NCBI GenBank assembly: GCA_009774345.1
Contig: VSNR01000061.1
Location: 1 to 22,760, forward strand
Length of the DNA stretch: 22,760 nucleotides
Direction: 5' to 3'
From: Lachnospiraceae bacterium
Lineage (GTDB): Bacteria > Bacillota > Clostridia > Lachnospirales > Lachnospiraceae
Both the position numbers and the translations under genes were made by a program. Under the pieces are notes generated by a model that saw only the letters and a list, made by a program, of their open reading frames with translations, did not search any database and had not been told where the DNA came from. Position 1 is the first letter of the stretch, and each line of letters opens with the position of its first letter. Below, piece after piece: positions 16,234 to 22,760 of this stretch.

Positions 16234-17091
16234 ATGAGCGAAGTGATTTTTTCCGTATTTCCAAGTGAGAATTTTATCGATTTAGGACTGTACCAGTTTG
16301 GCTGGGAGAAGTGCGACCCATCACACTCATTTGGCCCCGCAGCGCGAAACCACTATCTGTTTCACTACTGTATTTCCGGCACCGGCATTCTGTATGGCAA
16401 CAATGCAAAGGGCGAATCCGTCCCCTATTCGGTCAAGAGCGGACAGGGGTTTATGTGCTTTCCAAACCAGATTAACATGTATATTGCCGACCATGAGATT
16501 CCGTGGGAGTATGTGTGGATTGAGTTTGACGGGCTGCGCGCAAAGGAGACCATCGAGCTGACCGGGTTGAGTGTAGACCAGCCAGTCTACAAGGCGCGCT
16601 ATAAGGATTTGGCGGATTTGATGAAATCCGAAATGCTCTATATTGTCAGCCATCGGGAGGAATCTCCCTTTCACCTGATTGGACATCTCTATCTGTTTAT
16701 TGACAGCCTCGTGCGCTCGTGCAGCCTGACGAAGGTCAACAGCGGTAACGGGCTGCGCGATTTCTATATCCGCGAGGCTGTCACCTTTATCGAGCAGAAT
16801 TTTCAGAATGTAATTTCTGTGGAGGACATCGCGGCATCCTGCGGCCTAAACCGCAGTTATTTTGGAAAAATCTTTCATGAAAACATGGGAAAATCGCCGC
16901 AGGAATTTCTGATTTCCTACCGCATGACAAAGGCGGCGGAGCTCCTGAAGCTGACAAACCTGTCAATCGCCGATATCAGCAATGCCGTTGGCTACCCCAA
17001 CCAGCTGCATTTTTCGCGCGCCTTTAAGAATGTGTATGGTGTCTCGCCCCGGCAGTGGCGGTATGAACACCATTTCCTGCCGCCAGAATAG
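16234..17091 (+). CDS. AraC-family transcriptional regulator (MsmR/RafR-like)
   Basis: The 285-residue DNA-binding protein presumably activates the divergent alpha-galactoside operon. The N-terminal half is a cupin-like sensor domain with the signature FGPAARNHYLFHYCISGTG (residues about 33-51), typical of sugar-responsive members beside alpha-galactosidase genes. The C-terminal hundred residues form the double helix-turn-helix: VEDIAASCGLNRSYFGKIFH and then IADISNAVGYPNQLHFSRAF with the family ending GVSPRQWR. I chose the start at 16234 because GAAAGGA lies about ten bases upstream and the protein then begins like its relatives; an in-frame ATG at 16162 lies in the palindrome region and would add 24 unlikely residues. 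Its stop is ten bases from the end of the converging helicase gene. Confidence 0.93.
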   Translation: MSEVIFSVFPSENFIDLGLYQFGWEKCDPSHSFGPAARNHYLFHYCISGTGILYGNNAKGESVPYSVKSGQGFMCFPNQINMYIADHEIPWEYVWIEFDGLRAKETIELTGLSVDQPVYKARYKDLADLMKSEMLYIVSHREESPFHLIGHLYLFIDSLVRSCSLTKVNSGNGLRDFYIREAVTFIEQNFQNVISVEDIAASCGLNRSYFGKIFHENMGKSPQEFLISYRMTKAAELLKLTNLSIADISNAVGYPNQLHFSRAFKNVYGVSPRQWRYEHHFLPPE

Positions 17092-17095
17092 GCGG
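17080..17095 (+). terminator. Weak hairpin over the regulator stop codon
   Basis: CCGCC (17080-17084) and GGCGG (17091-17095) flank AGAATA and enclose the TAG of the AraC-type gene. Only TTC follows, without a T-run, so termination would be inefficient. It is the only candidate structure in the ten-base gap between this gene and the converging helicase gene. Confidence 0.25.
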
Positions 17096-17101
17096 TTCTC
17101 A

Positions 17102-20100
17102 CTATGATTTGCTGACAAAATAGACATCCGGCAGTATCACAGGATATTCCTGCCCGTCCGCCGTGTCCGTCCACCCCACAACAAAGCGCACGCTGGCACT
17201 CTCCATCACATAGCCCTGCCTTTTGTTCTCCTCAATGTCTCTTAAAAACTTTTTGGAAAAACGCACGATCTGTATGGTTTTCCCATCCTGCACCACAGAA
17301 AGCCCGTCCGCGCCTGTCAGAAGACTTGTGCCACAGAGCGTTCTCTGGATGAGCGTTTTCTTATCTTTGAAAAACCCAAGGTGGATATCCCGGTGTGTGA
17401 GCTGGATTAAGATCTCATCAGGACGCCCATACAAGGTGCTGTCCACCTGCGCCCTCACCTTTCCTGTGATAAACCGGTCAAATGCCTTGTTGTTATAAAA
17501 GAGATACAAGTCCTTTTTCGCCCTTGTCATTCCCACATACAGCAGCCGCTTGCGCTCGTCCGTGTCAAACGAAACATGGTCAAGCATCATCACCACCTCA
17601 TCAAACTCCCTGCCCTTTGACTTGTGCATGGTGGAGACCACCACATCATGCTTGTCACCGACAATAAAATCCTCGATGTTGGATTCATGCAGGAACATCT
17701 CCAAGTCTGAGCGGTACTTTCGTTCGTTTGCCAGTGAAAACGCTTCGAGAATGGCAAGACACAGCGCAAGATTGCTGCTATTTCGGTATACCGATGCCAT
17801 GCTGTCCTTTGCCGCATCCCACAGCTCCTGCGAAATCACAGGCGTTGCCAGCTCCTTTGTGATCTTTTTTATAAAAAAGCACAGCTCAATCATATTATAT
17901 AAGTCAAATCCATCATTGGACTGAATGAGCTTTGCGCGAATGCCCTTTTTCTTTAAGAGTCCCACGACACGCAGCGTCTCATCATTCGTGTTGGTGAGAA
18001 TGCATACACTTCCCTTATCACGCACCTTGGCTGCCCACGCCGCCACAGGCTCCTCAAGATTTCTGCTGGCGCACTGTATCAGCTCTACCGCGCCTGCCGC
18101 CCCGTCGTTTATGGCAGTAACCGGCGCGCTTTTCATCCGGTGTGAGATCTGCCGCACAAACTGGTTGGCAAATGCCACAATATTCCCGCTGCTTCTGTAA
18201 TTGTCCAGCAGCTCATATTTCTTCGCATTGTCCCGCGTCAGGAACTCCTCAAAATAACGGGAACTCGACCCGCGGAACTCATAGATATTCTGGTCGTCAT
18301 CCCCCACCGCAATCACGCGCAGATCATCATTGCGCTCGATCAGGGCACTGACAAGCCTGTACTCGTTCTCGTCCATATCCTGTGCCTCGTCAATCACGAG
18401 CACGGTCTTGGTAATGCGCCCGATTTCCACCTCTCCGTTCTGAATCATCCGTGACGCATCCCGCACCACCGTCTTGGCATCCTCAAGATTTCCCATCCGC
18501 CCGATGAGGTCAAAACAATATGAATGAAATGTTTTGATTTCTACATATCCTGCCGCATTGCCGATTAATTCATACAGGCGCTTGCGAAACTCCGTCGCTG
18601 CCGCCCGCGAAAATGTCACCATCAGAAGCTGTTCATGCTTCACATCTTCCAGCAGCATGAGCGAGGCAAGTTTGTGCACGAGAACCTTTGTCTTTCCGCT
18701 TCCCGGCCCTGCTGCCACCACGATATATTTTGACGTGTCATTGTCTATAATTTCCCGCTGCACGTCGGACAGCTGTGAGAAAAGTTTGTTGTACTTCTCG
18801 GGCGTGATATTTCTGTTAATCTCATTTTTGCGGTTTCCCTTAAAATACTTGGCAATAAACAGCTTGTAATCCATCTGAAAATACTCGTTGACAAACTGTA
18901 ACGCTTCATGGTAATTTCTCACCATCATGTTTGCAAACTCACCCACGATATGAATCTGCTGCATCTTCTGCCTGTAATATGCGTTCAGGCTTTTATAGTC
19001 GTCCGCCTTATAGCGGATCTTGTTGTCCATCTCAAGCCGTGTAATCTGCATTCCGCTGTACAGCACAAGGAAACCGCCCTCTAGCTTCATGGCATCAATC
19101 TTGGACAGATACAAAAGAGCATCCTCAATTTCCGCATCTGTAATTTGTTTATCCGCCGCGCTTTTTTGGTATTCCGACTTTAATTCCAGTACGGAGAACC
19201 CAACGAGCTGCTGCTCTCCGCTTTTCTCGAATGAATACTTTTCATATAAATATTTCACGATAAAACCAGCCAGACCAATGCACCGCTGCCGCTGTGCCCA
19301 CAATGCCTCCGCATCCATTTCTGGTACGATCACAGTTCTTGCAGTTGTATTTTCGATGCTCTTTTTGATGTATTTCTTGATTGTCCAATAGTAAAGCACT
19401 GTCTTGAACGCGTTCACCGTCGCATTCTTTATCCCGCTGCCGACGGCACTTTCATTGAGCTCCTTGAGGTTGATGCACTGCCCTTCACTGCTGAGCTGGC
19501 CGGCCAGAAACTGCTCCATGGCAGCATATTTTTTCAGCACATTCAGCGACTTGTTCTGTGTGTCCGTTTTCAGGATATAAGCAGTCAGGTCCTTTGTGTT
19601 TGCGAGAAGATTTTCCTCCCGCAGAATCTGAATCAGCTTGAAGGTCTCCTGCCGCTCGATGCCAAGCCGGTCTGATAGATAGTCCACTCTGGACTCTGCG
19701 TCATCCTCCTGCGCTTTTGCAACACTTCGCGCCGAAATCAGCATGCTCATCATCCGCTTGGCATTCAGGCGTTCCTTTTCGCTCATTTTATTCGAAGCCT
19801 CGATCTTGAGTGAAGCCTCCGTCATGTTTTTGACAAGAATGCTTGTGGCATAGATATGCGGCACATTTTTCCCGCGCCTGATATAGCCGGCGTTCTCCAA
19901 TGCCTGCACCGCAGTCTTTACGCGCGTCTCAATCTCCGTCACATTCTCATCCCACCCCGCCTGACGCGCAATCTCAAGCGGTGTGCGCTGTATGACTTCC
20001 CTGTTTCTCGTCAAATCCTTGATTGCCTTCCAAACCTGCTGGATTTCACTGATGCTCAGTTTTGTCTGGTTTAACAGTATAAAGTGCTTGTCCAAATCCC

Positions 20101-21925
20101 CGTCATGAAACAGCACATAGCACTCTGCCTGCAAATTCTGGTCCCTGCCGGCGCGTCCTGCCTCCTGCACGTAGTTTTCCAGCGAATCCGATATATCATA
20201 GTGGACGACCAGCTTAATGTTTGGCTTATCCACGCCCATGCCAAAAGCGGAGGTCGCCACCATCACCTGCACCTCGTCGCGGATAAAAGCATCCTGATTC
20301 GCCTGTTTCTCGGCCTTGTCCATCTTTCCATTATATGCAAGCGCGGCAATGCCGTCATCCCGCAGCTTCTGCGCAAGCTCCACTGTGCGCTTCGTCCTAG
20401 ACACATACACGATCGTCGGGCAATTTTTCTGTTCAACCAGCCAACGAAGCGTCGTGTATTTCTCCTCATCGCTCTCTTTGTAGAGCACCTCATACCGCAG
20501 GTTCTTCCTGCCCGCACCCGAAGTGTAGAGCGCCAAATCCAAGCCCAGTTTTTCCTTGAAATACTCCTTGATATCGCTGATGACTTTCTGCTTTGCCGTC
20601 GCGGTAAAGCACGAGACCGGAATCCGCTCTGCGAGCTGTTTCTTCTCCTGCAATTCCCGGATAAAGTCACCGATGTATAGATAATCCACCCGAAAATCCT
20701 GTCCCCACGCAGAAAAGCAGTGCGCCTCATCTATCACAAAGCGCGCAATGACCCGCCTCATCAGCAGACGCTCGATCGTCTTGGAGCGCAGGGACTCCGG
20801 TGCCACATACAAGATCGACGCAAGCCCGTTCTCGACACGCTCAATGGCATCCGCCCGCTCAATGGGGCTTAACAGGCCATTGATTGTCACTGCGTCCACG
20901 ATGCCATTTCTTTCCAGATTGTCCACCTGATCTTTCATGAGGGACTGTAGCGGCGAAATCACCACTGTCAATGCCTTCGAAAGTTCCCCTGCCATCAGCG
21001 CGGGCAGCTGAAAGGTGATGGATTTTCCGCCGCCTGTCGGAAAGATGGCAAGCAAAGACTGGTTGTCCACCGCCGCCTGCACTGCCTTCTCCTGCAAATT
21101 CTCCCCATCATATTCCCGAAACGCATCATGCCCGAAAATCTGCTTTAGGCGGCTATTGATATTCAACTGGCTGCGGCAGTAAGGGCACCCCTCAGCGCAG
21201 GTTGTGCCGCGCAGCAGCCGGATAACATTGGAAACTGCCGGATATTGCATATTGATCCAGTTTGGTATCATGGAAGTGGTGTCTTTTGCAGAAAGCATCG
21301 CAAGCACATAGGTAAGCTCCGCCGGATAACGCGCTGCAATGTGCGCAATATCACTGTTGCTGCACAATTTTCCATCATAAAAGCTTTTGATGAGAGAAGA
21401 AATGTCTCCGCGCAGTTCATTTTTGAGAACATTGAGAGCATGAAGATCATAAAAATATGAAAAAAAGCCACGAAATTCTTCCTTTTGGCCAAGCAGCGCT
21501 GCATAAATGTCCTTTTGCAGTGCACTCAGGCTGTGGAAGGCATTGACTTCATCGTAAAATAATTCCATCGCCTTAACCGCGTCATTCAAGGGATTGTTCA
21601 AAGAATCTGTCAGCAGCTTGTCATCCTTGCACAGTGCATGATAGGGTTTGTCTGGAAACAGCAGCGGCGACAGATAGAGGGTATCAATCACATCCGTAAT
21701 CCCCGCCGCCTGCATCTGCTGCCTGATATATCTGGCATCGTGATGGACGATATTGTGCCCGCACAGAAACCGCTTGCTGCCGGTGCTGTGCTCAATCAAA
21801 AAATCCTCAAACGCCTTGGCTGACTTTGTGTGAATGTGTGTGCTTCCATCTGCGGCTGCGCCATAATCCAGTACCATATTGCGCTCTGCGCTGACCTCTG
21901 TGTCAATAAATACAACTGTGTACAT
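17102..21925 (-). CDS. Exonuclease-RecQ-UvrD three-part DNA helicase
   Basis: The 1607-residue protein joins three DNA-processing modules. Residues 1-130 are a DnaQ-like exonuclease: FIDTE (Asp8, Glu10), GHNIVHHD (Asp63), then YHALCKD and LNDAVKAMELF for the third motif. After a linker with a CxxxCxxC cluster (Cys243, 247, 250) comes a complete RecQ-type SF2 helicase, about 270-615: TGGGKS (297-302), DEAH (399-402), SCFTATAK, and QEAGRAGRD (587-595). Residues about 620-1050 are helical, winged-helix-like, without the usual RecQ zinc cysteines. Residues 1052-1480 are a UvrD/Rep SF1 helicase: GPGSGKT (1073-1079), VIDEAQD, GDDDQNIYEFRG, STMHKSKGREFD and LLYVGMTRAK, all intact. GGGG stands five bases before the ATG. 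Similar fusions annotated as RecQ-family helicases are known to me in gut anaerobes; a repair or recombination role is likely, and a defence role possible. Confidence 0.93.
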   Translation of the reverse strand: MYTVVFIDTEVSAERNMVLDYGAAADGSTHIHTKSAKAFEDFLIEHSTGSKRFLCGHNIVHHDARYIRQQMQAAGITDVIDTLYLSPLLFPDKPYHALCKDDKLLTDSLNNPLNDAVKAMELFYDEVNAFHSLSALQKDIYAALLGQKEEFRGFFSYFYDLHALNVLKNELRGDISSLIKSFYDGKLCSNSDIAHIAARYPAELTYVLAMLSAKDTTSMIPNWINMQYPAVSNVIRLLRGTTCAEGCPYCRSQLNINSRLKQIFGHDAFREYDGENLQEKAVQAAVDNQSLLAIFPTGGGKSITFQLPALMAGELSKALTVVISPLQSLMKDQVDNLERNGIVDAVTINGLLSPIERADAIERVENGLASILYVAPESLRSKTIERLLMRRVIARFVIDEAHCFSAWGQDFRVDYLYIGDFIRELQEKKQLAERIPVSCFTATAKQKVISDIKEYFKEKLGLDLALYTSGAGRKNLRYEVLYKESDEEKYTTLRWLVEQKNCPTIVYVSRTKRTVELAQKLRDDGIAALAYNGKMDKAEKQANQDAFIRDEVQVMVATSAFGMGVDKPNIKLVVHYDISDSLENYVQEAGRAGRDQNLQAECYVLFHDGDLDKHFILLNQTKLSISEIQQVWKAIKDLTRNREVIQRTPLEIARQAGWDENVTEIETRVKTAVQALENAGYIRRGKNVPHIYATSILVKNMTEASLKIEASNKMSEKERLNAKRMMSMLISARSVAKAQEDDAESRVDYLSDRLGIERQETFKLIQILREENLLANTKDLTAYILKTDTQNKSLNVLKKYAAMEQFLAGQLSSEGQCINLKELNESAVGSGIKNATVNAFKTVLYYWTIKKYIKKSIENTTARTVIVPEMDAEALWAQRQRCIGLAGFIVKYLYEKYSFEKSGEQQLVGFSVLELKSEYQKSAADKQITDAEIEDALLYLSKIDAMKLEGGFLVLYSGMQITRLEMDNKIRYKADDYKSLNAYYRQKMQQIHIVGEFANMMVRNYHEALQFVNEYFQMDYKLFIAKYFKGNRKNEINRNITPEKYNKLFSQLSDVQREIIDNDTSKYIVVAAGPGSGKTKVLVHKLASLMLLEDVKHEQLLMVTFSRAAATEFRKRLYELIGNAAGYVEIKTFHSYCFDLIGRMGNLEDAKTVVRDASRMIQNGEVEIGRITKTVLVIDEAQDMDENEYRLVSALIERNDDLRVIAVGDDDQNIYEFRGSSSRYFEEFLTRDNAKKYELLDNYRSSGNIVAFANQFVRQISHRMKSAPVTAINDGAAGAVELIQCASRNLEEPVAAWAAKVRDKGSVCILTNTNDETLRVVGLLKKKGIRAKLIQSNDGFDLYNMIELCFFIKKITKELATPVISQELWDAAKDSMASVYRNSSNLALCLAILEAFSLANERKYRSDLEMFLHESNIEDFIVGDKHDVVVSTMHKSKGREFDEVVMMLDHVSFDTDERKRLLYVGMTRAKKDLYLFYNNKAFDRFITGKVRAQVDSTLYGRPDEILIQLTHRDIHLGFFKDKKTLIQRTLCGTSLLTGADGLSVVQDGKTIQIVRFSKKFLRDIEENKRQGYVMESASVRFVVGWTDTADGQEYPVILPDVYFVSKS

Positions 21926-21954
21926 CGTTTCCCCTTTATCTTAAACATGCATAT

Positions 21955-22183
21955 TTATTCAATACATTCCGAATCGCCTATCTCTTCATTTCCAAGATAC
22001 TTTCTGTATTCCTGTCTCCTCTTTTACTTCCCGCTCAACCGTCTCAGGAAGCAGTTCTTCACTGTCCTGACCGCCGCCGGGCAGTATATACCATTCCTCT
22101 TTTCCGTCATTTAATTTGATCACAAGCAGTTTCCCATGCTGAATGACAACCGCTTTGGCAGAAGTTCGTACTTGTCTTGTCAT
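21955..22183 (-). pseudogene. Collapsed NUDIX hydrolase gene (internal deletion with frame change)
   Basis: The frame from ATG 22183 encodes 65 residues: a first strand (AVVIQHGKLLVIKLNDGKEEW), then ILPGGG and a complete NUDIX box whose end reads VEREVKEETGI with the G-x5-E-x7-REVxEExG spacing, so Mg2+-binding Glu residues are present. It then stops at 21986, about 70 or more residues short of a normal NUDIX fold. In the next frame the DNA continues KYLGNEEIGDSECIE and stops at 21957-21955, which looks like the natural C-terminus of this subfamily. An internal deletion that also shifted frame explains both pieces. The gap to the helicase start is then only 29 bases, so the two were probably one transcript. 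Without the second half of the fold, activity is unlikely. Confidence 0.7.
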
Positions 22184-22291
22184 TTTCCAGTCCCCGTTTC
22201 GATTATTATACCCTCAAAGCGCTATAAAGACAACGCCGTCATCCTGCTTTCTAATATAAACAGATGTCATATTCCGCAGTTTTCCGTCCAT
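22180..22291 (-). pseudogene. Second collapsed gene, NUDIX-like N-terminus
   Basis: AGAGGAGG precedes an ATG at 22291 that opens MDGKLRNMTSVYIRKQDDG, resembling the LRNMTxVYxxxxxx start of one group of NUDIX hydrolases, and the frame stops after 25 codons at 22214. In another frame the following DNA encodes RFEGIIIETGTGK and ends in a TGA (22182-22180) that overlaps the ATG of the next NUDIX remnant as ATGA, the usual arrangement of coupled genes. This suggests the true end of the gene survives while its middle is gone. The N-terminal resemblance is moderate and the C-terminal piece is too short to assign. A consensus promoter (22205-22233) overlaps the remnant. Confidence 0.45.
22205..22233 (-). 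promoter_or_regulatory. Candidate promoter for the NUDIX remnant and helicase gene
   Basis: On the minus strand TTGTCT (22233-22228) and a perfect TATAAT (22210-22205) are 17 bases apart, placing a start near 22198, just before the ATG at 22183. It lies inside the upstream gene remnant, so it may be fortuitous, but it is the best promoter upstream of the helicase gene. Confidence 0.45.
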
Positions 22292-22377
22292 AGTGCCTCC
22301 TCTTATTTTCCTACAGTTCTTATTCAGGATGCTTCTGCCATTACCTAACTCTACGACCATATAATAGAGATTGGGTA
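22292..22377. other. AT-rich spacer upstream of the NUDIX-like remnants
   Basis: Apart from the AGAGGAGG ribosome site at its left end, I see no reading frame or stable hairpin here. It separates the leftward remnants from the rightward promoter of the candidate antisense RNA and could contain a leftward promoter, but none stands out. Confidence 0.4.
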
Positions 22378-22406
22378 TTGAATTTTATCATATCTTATCG
22401 TATAAT
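22378..22406 (+). promoter_or_regulatory. Strong plus-strand promoter facing the small-peptide gene
   Basis: TTGAAT (22378-22383) and TATAAT (22401-22406) are exactly 17 bases apart, among the best sigma-A matches in the window. No plus-strand gene follows; transcription from about 22413 would run into the terminator at 22490-22535, giving an RNA of about 120 bases whose end is complementary to the end of the small-peptide mRNA. Confidence 0.7.
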
Positions 22407-22412
22407 AACAAT

Positions 22413-22535
22413 ATAAGAAAAACAAGCAATTATCCATTGACGGTTTGAGCCTTAATTTGCACGATTATAGGCTAATATAAGAAATATTAACACAAAAGCA
22501 ACCGCTATTTTGACTCATGGCGGTTGTTTTTGTGT
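22413..22535 (+). ncRNA. Candidate antisense RNA (type I antitoxin-like)
   Basis: The inferred transcript begins seven bases after the TATAAT at 22401-22406 and ends at the hairpin 22490-22535, about 120 bases. It contains no reading frame with a ribosome site. Its last 30 or so bases are antisense to the stop region and terminator of the 22505-22633 peptide gene, as in converging type I toxin-antitoxin pairs. Existence of the RNA is inferred from promoter and terminator only. Confidence 0.45.
22490..22535. terminator. Shared bidirectional terminator of the peptide gene and its antisense RNA
   Basis: A 16-bp stem (ACACAAAAGCAACCGC at 22490-22505 with GCGGTTGTTTTTGTGT at 22520-22535, one G-T wobble) closes on a 14-base loop. 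Each strand's 3' arm is T-rich. It covers the stop codon of the minus-strand peptide (22505-22507) and ends the rightward transcript from 22413. Confidence 0.8.
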
Positions 22536-22633
22536 CTTTTTATTGTATCTAAACGGCGAACAAGATATGTAGAGATTAAGCTGCTACATATTCTGCCTAT
22601 TATTCCAACAATGAAATCAACAACAAACGTCAC
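22505..22633 (-). CDS. 42-residue hydrophobic membrane peptide, candidate type I toxin
   Basis: A GTG at 22633 is preceded by a near-perfect ribosome site (AAAGGAGGGTG) and opens a frame of 42 codons. The peptide has one hydrophobic helix (TFVVDFIVGIIGRICSSLI, residues 2-20), then STYLVRRLD and a strongly basic tail (IKRHKNNRH). This layout of one membrane span plus a charged C-terminus is that of Fst/TxpA/holin-like toxins of type I modules in Firmicutes. The stop codon lies inside the terminator hairpin and a strong promoter faces the gene from the other side, the usual geometry of such loci. I see no decisive family signature, so it could also be a small membrane peptide of other function. 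Its own promoter probably lies between 22650 and the window edge. Confidence 0.6.
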   Translation of the reverse strand: MTFVVDFIVGIIGRICSSLISTYLVRRLDTIKRHKNNRHESK

Positions 22634-22760
22634 TTCTATATCACCCTCCTTTCTTAGCAAGGGTATCTATAAGATAAACAGAACATCACTGTCCTGACGC
22701 GACTCAAACCGCCAACCATCTTATCTAGCCAAAATAAAATGTTAGATAACTGCTTGTTTC

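Larger units (their letters stand above)
22420..22759. repeat. Inward-facing imperfect inverted repeats around the peptide locus
   Basis: The 17-mer AAACAAGCAATTATCCA at 22420-22436 recurs on the minus strand at 22759-22743 with two changes, and TTGACGGTTTGAGCC at 22437-22451 recurs on the minus strand at 22715-22701 with two changes. The spacer between the two blocks differs (none on the left, 27 bases on the right). They enclose the peptide gene and the antisense region; they may be element ends, shared operator sequences, or leader sequences common to both RNAs. The right copy touches the window edge. Confidence 0.6.

Noticed and set aside
21168..21199. CxxxCxxC cluster in the helicase as an iron-sulfur or radical SAM motif
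   Set aside because: No radical SAM fold surrounds it; only three cysteines are seen, so metal binding is possible but no enzyme class follows from it.
17102..21925. Reading the three-part helicase as part of an anti-phage defence island
   Set aside because: The neighbours are sugar metabolism and NUDIX remnants; no integrase, restriction or other defence partner is visible in the window, though the nearby small-peptide locus keeps the question open.

Overview
The window reads as chromosomal DNA of a motile, gut-type member of the Clostridia, most likely Lachnospiraceae. This is inferred from the gene repertoire (a BspA-like leucine-rich-repeat protein, a CUT1 sugar ABC system without its own ATPase, a GH36 alpha-galactosidase, a Cache-type chemoreceptor, a Cof-type HAD phosphatase) and from strong AGGAGG-type ribosome binding sites. 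No homology search was run; family calls come from motifs read in the translated sequence. Almost all genes are on the minus strand; the clear exceptions are the AraC-type regulator and the tail of a gene at the left edge.

Layout by coordinate: the 3' end of a plus-strand gene (1-62) converges on a minus-strand group across a bidirectional terminator (83-108). That group is, in transcription order, an unknown protein (5843-5277), a tRNA-dihydrouridine synthase (5248-4268) and a very large leucine-rich-repeat protein (4247-111). A paralogue of the unknown protein (6706-6137) lies upstream, and between the two paralogues sits a GC-rich array of regularly spaced stem-loops (5894-6066). Next come an XRE-type regulator (7536-6799), a collapsed remnant of an NAD-dependent epimerase gene (7720-7643), a HAD phosphatase (8568-7735) and a methyl-accepting chemotaxis protein (10566-8587) with a good promoter embedded in a 50-bp palindrome.

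The metabolic core is an alpha-galactoside uptake and hydrolysis cluster: lipoprotein substrate-binding protein (15871-14591), two permeases (14572-13706 and 13706-12861) and GH36 alpha-galactosidase (12843-10663), with a divergent AraC-type regulator (16234-17091). The cluster would import raffinose- or melibiose-type oligosaccharides and release galactose in the cytoplasm; the transporter ATPase must be encoded elsewhere. The 362-bp divergent spacer holds three consecutive stem-loops with overlapping alternative pairings.

The right part carries a 1607-residue fusion of a DnaQ-like exonuclease, a RecQ helicase and a UvrD-type helicase (21925-17102), then two collapsed NUDIX-like gene remnants (22291-21955), then a compact locus (22378-22633) with the architecture of a type I toxin-antitoxin module: a 42-residue hydrophobic peptide, a convergent promoter, and a shared terminator hairpin over the peptide's stop codon. 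This locus is flanked by inward-facing imperfect inverted repeats.

The most interesting items are the candidate type I toxin module, the two stem-loop arrays (5894-6066 and 16085-16210), the promoter-in-palindrome of the chemoreceptor, the three-part helicase, and the recurrence of genes that keep both ends but have lost their middle.
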